A stretch of DNA of 25,901 nt from a virus. The translations under genes were made by a program, and so were the position numbers. Where the stretch lies: the IMG/VR virus record IMGVR_UViG_3300046522_000403, positions 1 through 25,901 of that record; one strand, given 5' to 3'. This document shows positions 24,027-25,901 of the stretch, in pieces (position 1 is the first letter of the stretch; the number at the start of each line of letters is the position of its first letter). The notes under the pieces are model-generated. The model made no database searches. It had not been told where the DNA came from and was given only the letters and a program-made list of their open reading frames with translations.

Positions 24027-24488
24027 TTACGGCGCGGTGCCGTTGAACAGCGGGCGGCCGGTGATCGTGAACTGGACGGTGATCTTCGCGGCCTCGTTGT
24101 CGGCGGTGTACGCCTTCGAGTTCGACACGACGGTCACCGGGTAGACGTCCATGCCCTTTGCGCCGGTCGTCTTGCCCTTGGAGAAGATGACGATGAATCC
24201 CGACGTGCCCTTGGCCAGGTCCGTTTCGACGTCGTCGAGGGTGGAGTCCTCGTAGAACGTCAGCGAGGAGTCCGCGGCGGAGTCGTCGCCGCCGATCTTG
24301 GAGACGAACGTGGACGCCATGTCCGGGGTCTCGATGGGCTGGTTTTCCAGCGACCAGCCGTCGATGGCGTTGATCTGCCCCGTGTAGTCGGTGCCGGCCG
24401 TAACCTCGGCGGTCGTCGGGATCAGCGTCGTTGCAACGATGGCGGGCAGGTAGTAGATCTTGGTGGTGCCCTTGCGGTTGAACCTCAT
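24027..24488 (-). CDS. Major tail (tube) protein
   Basis: This 153-residue protein starts MRFNRKGTTKIYYLPAIVAT and has the Gly/Thr/Asp-rich beta pattern of siphovirus tail tube proteins (AGTDYTGQINAIDGWSLEN, FYEDSTLDDVETDLAKGTSGFIVIFS, ITVQFTITGRP). Many copies stack as rings around the tape measure. It lies between the tail terminator and the chaperone pair, as expected. ATG 24488 is chosen because GAGGGG is 7 bases upstream; the frame is open to 24515, but that start lies in a hairpin. The ribosome site is inside that hairpin, which may control expression. Confidence 0.88.
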   Translation of the reverse strand: MRFNRKGTTKIYYLPAIVATTLIPTTAEVTAGTDYTGQINAIDGWSLENQPIETPDMASTFVSKIGGDDSAADSSLTFYEDSTLDDVETDLAKGTSGFIVIFSKGKTTGAKGMDVYPVTVVSNSKAYTADNEAAKITVQFTITGRPLFNGTAP

Positions 24489-24492
24489 GAGT

Positions 24493-24513
24493 GGCCCCTC
24501 GCGGATAGGGGCC
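24493..24513 (-). promoter_or_regulatory. Hairpin covering the ribosome site of the tube gene
   Basis: On the minus strand GGCCCCT pairs perfectly with AGGGGCC around a 7-base loop. The 3' arm contains the AGGGG ribosome site, and ATG 24488 begins 5 bases after the arm. In the mRNA this would hide the ribosome site unless opened by a passing ribosome or bound protein. Confidence 0.6.
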
Positions 24514-24607
24514 AATGGGGACCCCTGCTACACGTGTTGGTGTGGCGGCCACCTGTGGTGGTGGCGTCCGCGTGGGGTCCCGCCGCGGTGCGGTCGTGCA
24601 CGCCCTG

Positions 24608-25075
24608 TCAGGCGGTGGCTTCCAGGTAGAACCGGAAACGGATCACTGAAGTGATGATGGCATCTCCCGTGTCGGACGTTCCCCCCGCTTCCCGGGACTC
24701 CCGGCAGTAGCAGTTGATGCCGGGGATGGTGAGCGGGTACCGGTAGCCGGGGCTGCCGTCGGCCGGCCGTTCAATGATCTCGCGGGCTTTGTCGGCCATC
24801 CACTGCGACTGGACGCCGGTGCCCTGGCTGTCGGGGTGCCCTGGCTGGGGCCCGGACACGAACGTGGCCTGGTAGTCGGAGACTGCGGCGTTGTGCCGGT
24901 CGGCCAGCGTGCCGTCGTCCGAGTTGTGGTCCAGCGGGTAGAGCAGCGTGTACGGGGGTGGGTAGGGCTGCCCGGTGGCCGGGTCCAGCGGGACGGTGAC
25001 CAGACCAACCGGCTTCCCGGTCAGGGTGGCCAGGAGTTCCTGCACGGCGTCGGTGACGGGCTGACGGTCGATCAT
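24608..25075 (-). CDS. Tail terminator / tail completion protein
   Basis: The 155-residue protein starts MIDRQPVTDAVQELLATLTG and has the fold pattern of tail terminator proteins (gpU-like): an N-terminal helix, YTLLYPLDHN, then DAIITSVIRFRFYLEA as a closing strand. It comes directly before the tube gene and after the HK97 gp10-like gene, the usual place. Its start overlaps the previous stop by one base (TGATG). A short non-coding gap of 120 bases separates it from the tube gene. There is no membrane segment. It should cap the finished tail and contact the head connector. Confidence 0.75.
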   Translation of the reverse strand: MIDRQPVTDAVQELLATLTGKPVGLVTVPLDPATGQPYPPPYTLLYPLDHNSDDGTLADRHNAAVSDYQATFVSGPQPGHPDSQGTGVQSQWMADKAREIIERPADGSPGYRYPLTIPGINCYCRESREAGGTSDTGDAIITSVIRFRFYLEATA

Positions 25076-25470
25076 CAGGCGCTCCCGAAAATGCGGTCCA
25101 GGGCGTCCTTGAACGCGTCCTCGTACTGCGTGGACAGCTCGTTGACGGACGGCTCCACGTGCGGCCGGGGTACCTGGAAAAAGTGGCGGCCAATGCTGTC
25201 CGTCATGTCGTAGAAGCCGAACTCGAGGCGCCGCCCCTGCGGCTCACGGGTGCCCACCTCGACTCCCCCGCCATCCGGGACGGCGAACGGCTCCGGTGTC
25301 CAGGAACCTCGGTAGTCGCCAGAGATGACGTTCGGCCCGGGACGTCCGGAGGCGCGCTCCATGATGAGGGCGCGCAGCAGACGGCCCTGCTGCTGTACCG
25401 TCCGGTTCACCTCCGGTCCCACCCTGTCCGCGGCCCGCTCGAGACGGCCGGCGAGCTCATCGAGGTCCAT
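25075..25470 (-). CDS. HK97 gp10-like head-tail joining protein
   Basis: The 131-residue protein starts MDLDELAGRLERAADRVGPEVNRTVQQQGRLL. This long N-terminal helix followed by beta strands (GVEVGTREPQGRRLEFGFYDM) and a final helix (YEDAFKDALDRIFG) is typical of the HK97 gp10/neck family, which joins tail and head. HFFQVPRPHVEPSV resembles the Phe-x-x-Pro-Arg-Pro-x-x segment common in that family. ATG 25470 directly follows the stop of the connector gene. It overlaps the tail terminator start by one base. Its role in assembly is inferred from family and order. Confidence 0.8.
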   Translation of the reverse strand: MDLDELAGRLERAADRVGPEVNRTVQQQGRLLRALIMERASGRPGPNVISGDYRGSWTPEPFAVPDGGGVEVGTREPQGRRLEFGFYDMTDSIGRHFFQVPRPHVEPSVNELSTQYEDAFKDALDRIFGSA

Positions 25471-25901
25471 TCAGCTCGCCTCCCGGGTCTGCTGCACCTG
25501 GTCCAGGCTGGTGATGCGTACGGCGCTGAGGGTTCCTGCGTTCGAGGGGTCCAGGACCCTCCACTGCCGCCCCAGCAGCGCCAGGTCACCGCCCGTATGG
25601 ACTGCGACGACCGTCACAAGCATGTCCCGCTCCGCAATCGGCGCCGACAGCGGGGTGAGCGCCACGTACTTGGAGTTCGTCTCATCCGCCCACGGCAGGT
25701 TCCGCAGCGGCAGCGCGGACAGCCCGCCGGGCGTACCGGCGACCTGGACCGCGCCGATGCCCTCGTACACGGGTTCCGCCTCCGGCCACACGTACTCGCC
25801 CGTCTCCTGGTTGAAGACCGGTGCGCCCGCGGCGGGCCGGGAGAAGCGGACGGTGTCGAGGAGGATGAATCCCTCGAGGAACGCGGCAACCGAGGACAGG
25901 T
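25471..25901 (-). CDS. Head-tail connector protein, 5' end cut by the window edge
   Basis: The frame is open to the last base, so the true start lies beyond 25901; 143 codons are visible. The N-terminal visible part (LSSVAAFLEGFILLDTVRFSRP, FNQETGEYVWPEAEPVYEG) and the middle (RDMLVTVVAVHTGGDLALLGRQWRV) resemble the DUF6093-type connector proteins of actinophages. A GTG at 25791 is a possible internal start but would remove the conserved N-terminus. It precedes the HK97 gp10-like gene without a gap. Its place next to head genes fits a connector or head-closure role. Confidence 0.7.
   Translation of the reverse strand, partial: LSSVAAFLEGFILLDTVRFSRPAAGAPVFNQETGEYVWPEAEPVYEGIGAVQVAGTPGGLSALPLRNLPWADETNSKYVALTPLSAPIAERDMLVTVVAVHTGGDLALLGRQWRVLDPSNAGTLSAVRITSLDQVQQTREAS

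Larger units (their letters stand above)
2350..25901. mobile_element. Temperate siphovirus genome segment or prophage (partial)
   Basis: An ordered set of head-tail connector, tail, lysis and integration genes fills this stretch, in the order usual for long-tailed temperate phages. The late genes share one strand, are tightly packed and commonly overlap at stop/start codons. The terminase, portal and capsid genes are expected beyond the right edge. The left boundary is uncertain: no attachment-site duplication can be recognised with only one end visible, and the genes left of 1.9 kb could be phage early genes or flanking DNA. Confidence 0.85.

Overview
The window is very GC-rich (third codon positions are nearly all G or C). 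It carries GTG and TTG starts, strong AGGAGG-type ribosome sites and possible leaderless genes, all of which point to an actinomycete, most likely Streptomyces. From about 2.3 kb to the right edge it is part of a temperate, long-tailed (siphovirus) phage genome or prophage. No tRNA, rRNA, CRISPR array or insertion sequence was seen.

Layout, right to left (late genes are all on the minus strand and transcribed leftward). The right edge cuts a head-tail connector gene. It is followed by an HK97 gp10-like protein, a tail terminator, the major tail (tube) protein, the tail assembly chaperone with a -1 frameshift extension, a 1498-residue tape measure, a Dit-like distal tail protein, a minor tail protein, a hub-like protein and a 1063-residue modular tail fibre. 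Next come a small zinc-ribbon protein, a papain-type cysteine peptidase, an amidase endolysin, a holin, a coiled-coil membrane protein resembling XhlA, a membrane-anchored collagen-like protein, a soluble collagen-like fibre and two small proteins. Many neighbours overlap by ATGA, GTGA or TGATG, so the block is probably translated as one coupled late operon.

A 15-bp perfect terminator hairpin at 6.5 kb closes the late operon. It also stops a convergent plus-strand group of three small genes (5.5-6.4 kb) led by a ribbon-helix-helix regulator. To the left lie two small minus-strand genes, a small zinc-binding-like gene coupled to an intact tyrosine integrase, and a second recombinase-like gene that meets the integrase tail to tail on a shared CTAG. 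This second protein has the recombinase fold signals but lacks the box II His and Arg and the nucleophilic Tyr. Its upstream 490-base non-coding stretch holds a 15-bp perfect inverted repeat and other dyads.

The left 1.8 kb has a palindromic regulatory region between a leftward gene that runs off the edge and a rightward pair: a small basic protein and a PP2C-type phosphatase, closed by a terminator. Whether these left genes belong to the phage early region or to flanking DNA cannot be decided from the window.

The most interesting points are the dead/live recombinase pair with its inverted repeat, the cysteine peptidase coupled to the endolysin, the membrane-bound collagen-like protein in the lysis region, the 28-residue repeat array in the tape measure, and a hairpin that covers the ribosome site of the major tail protein.
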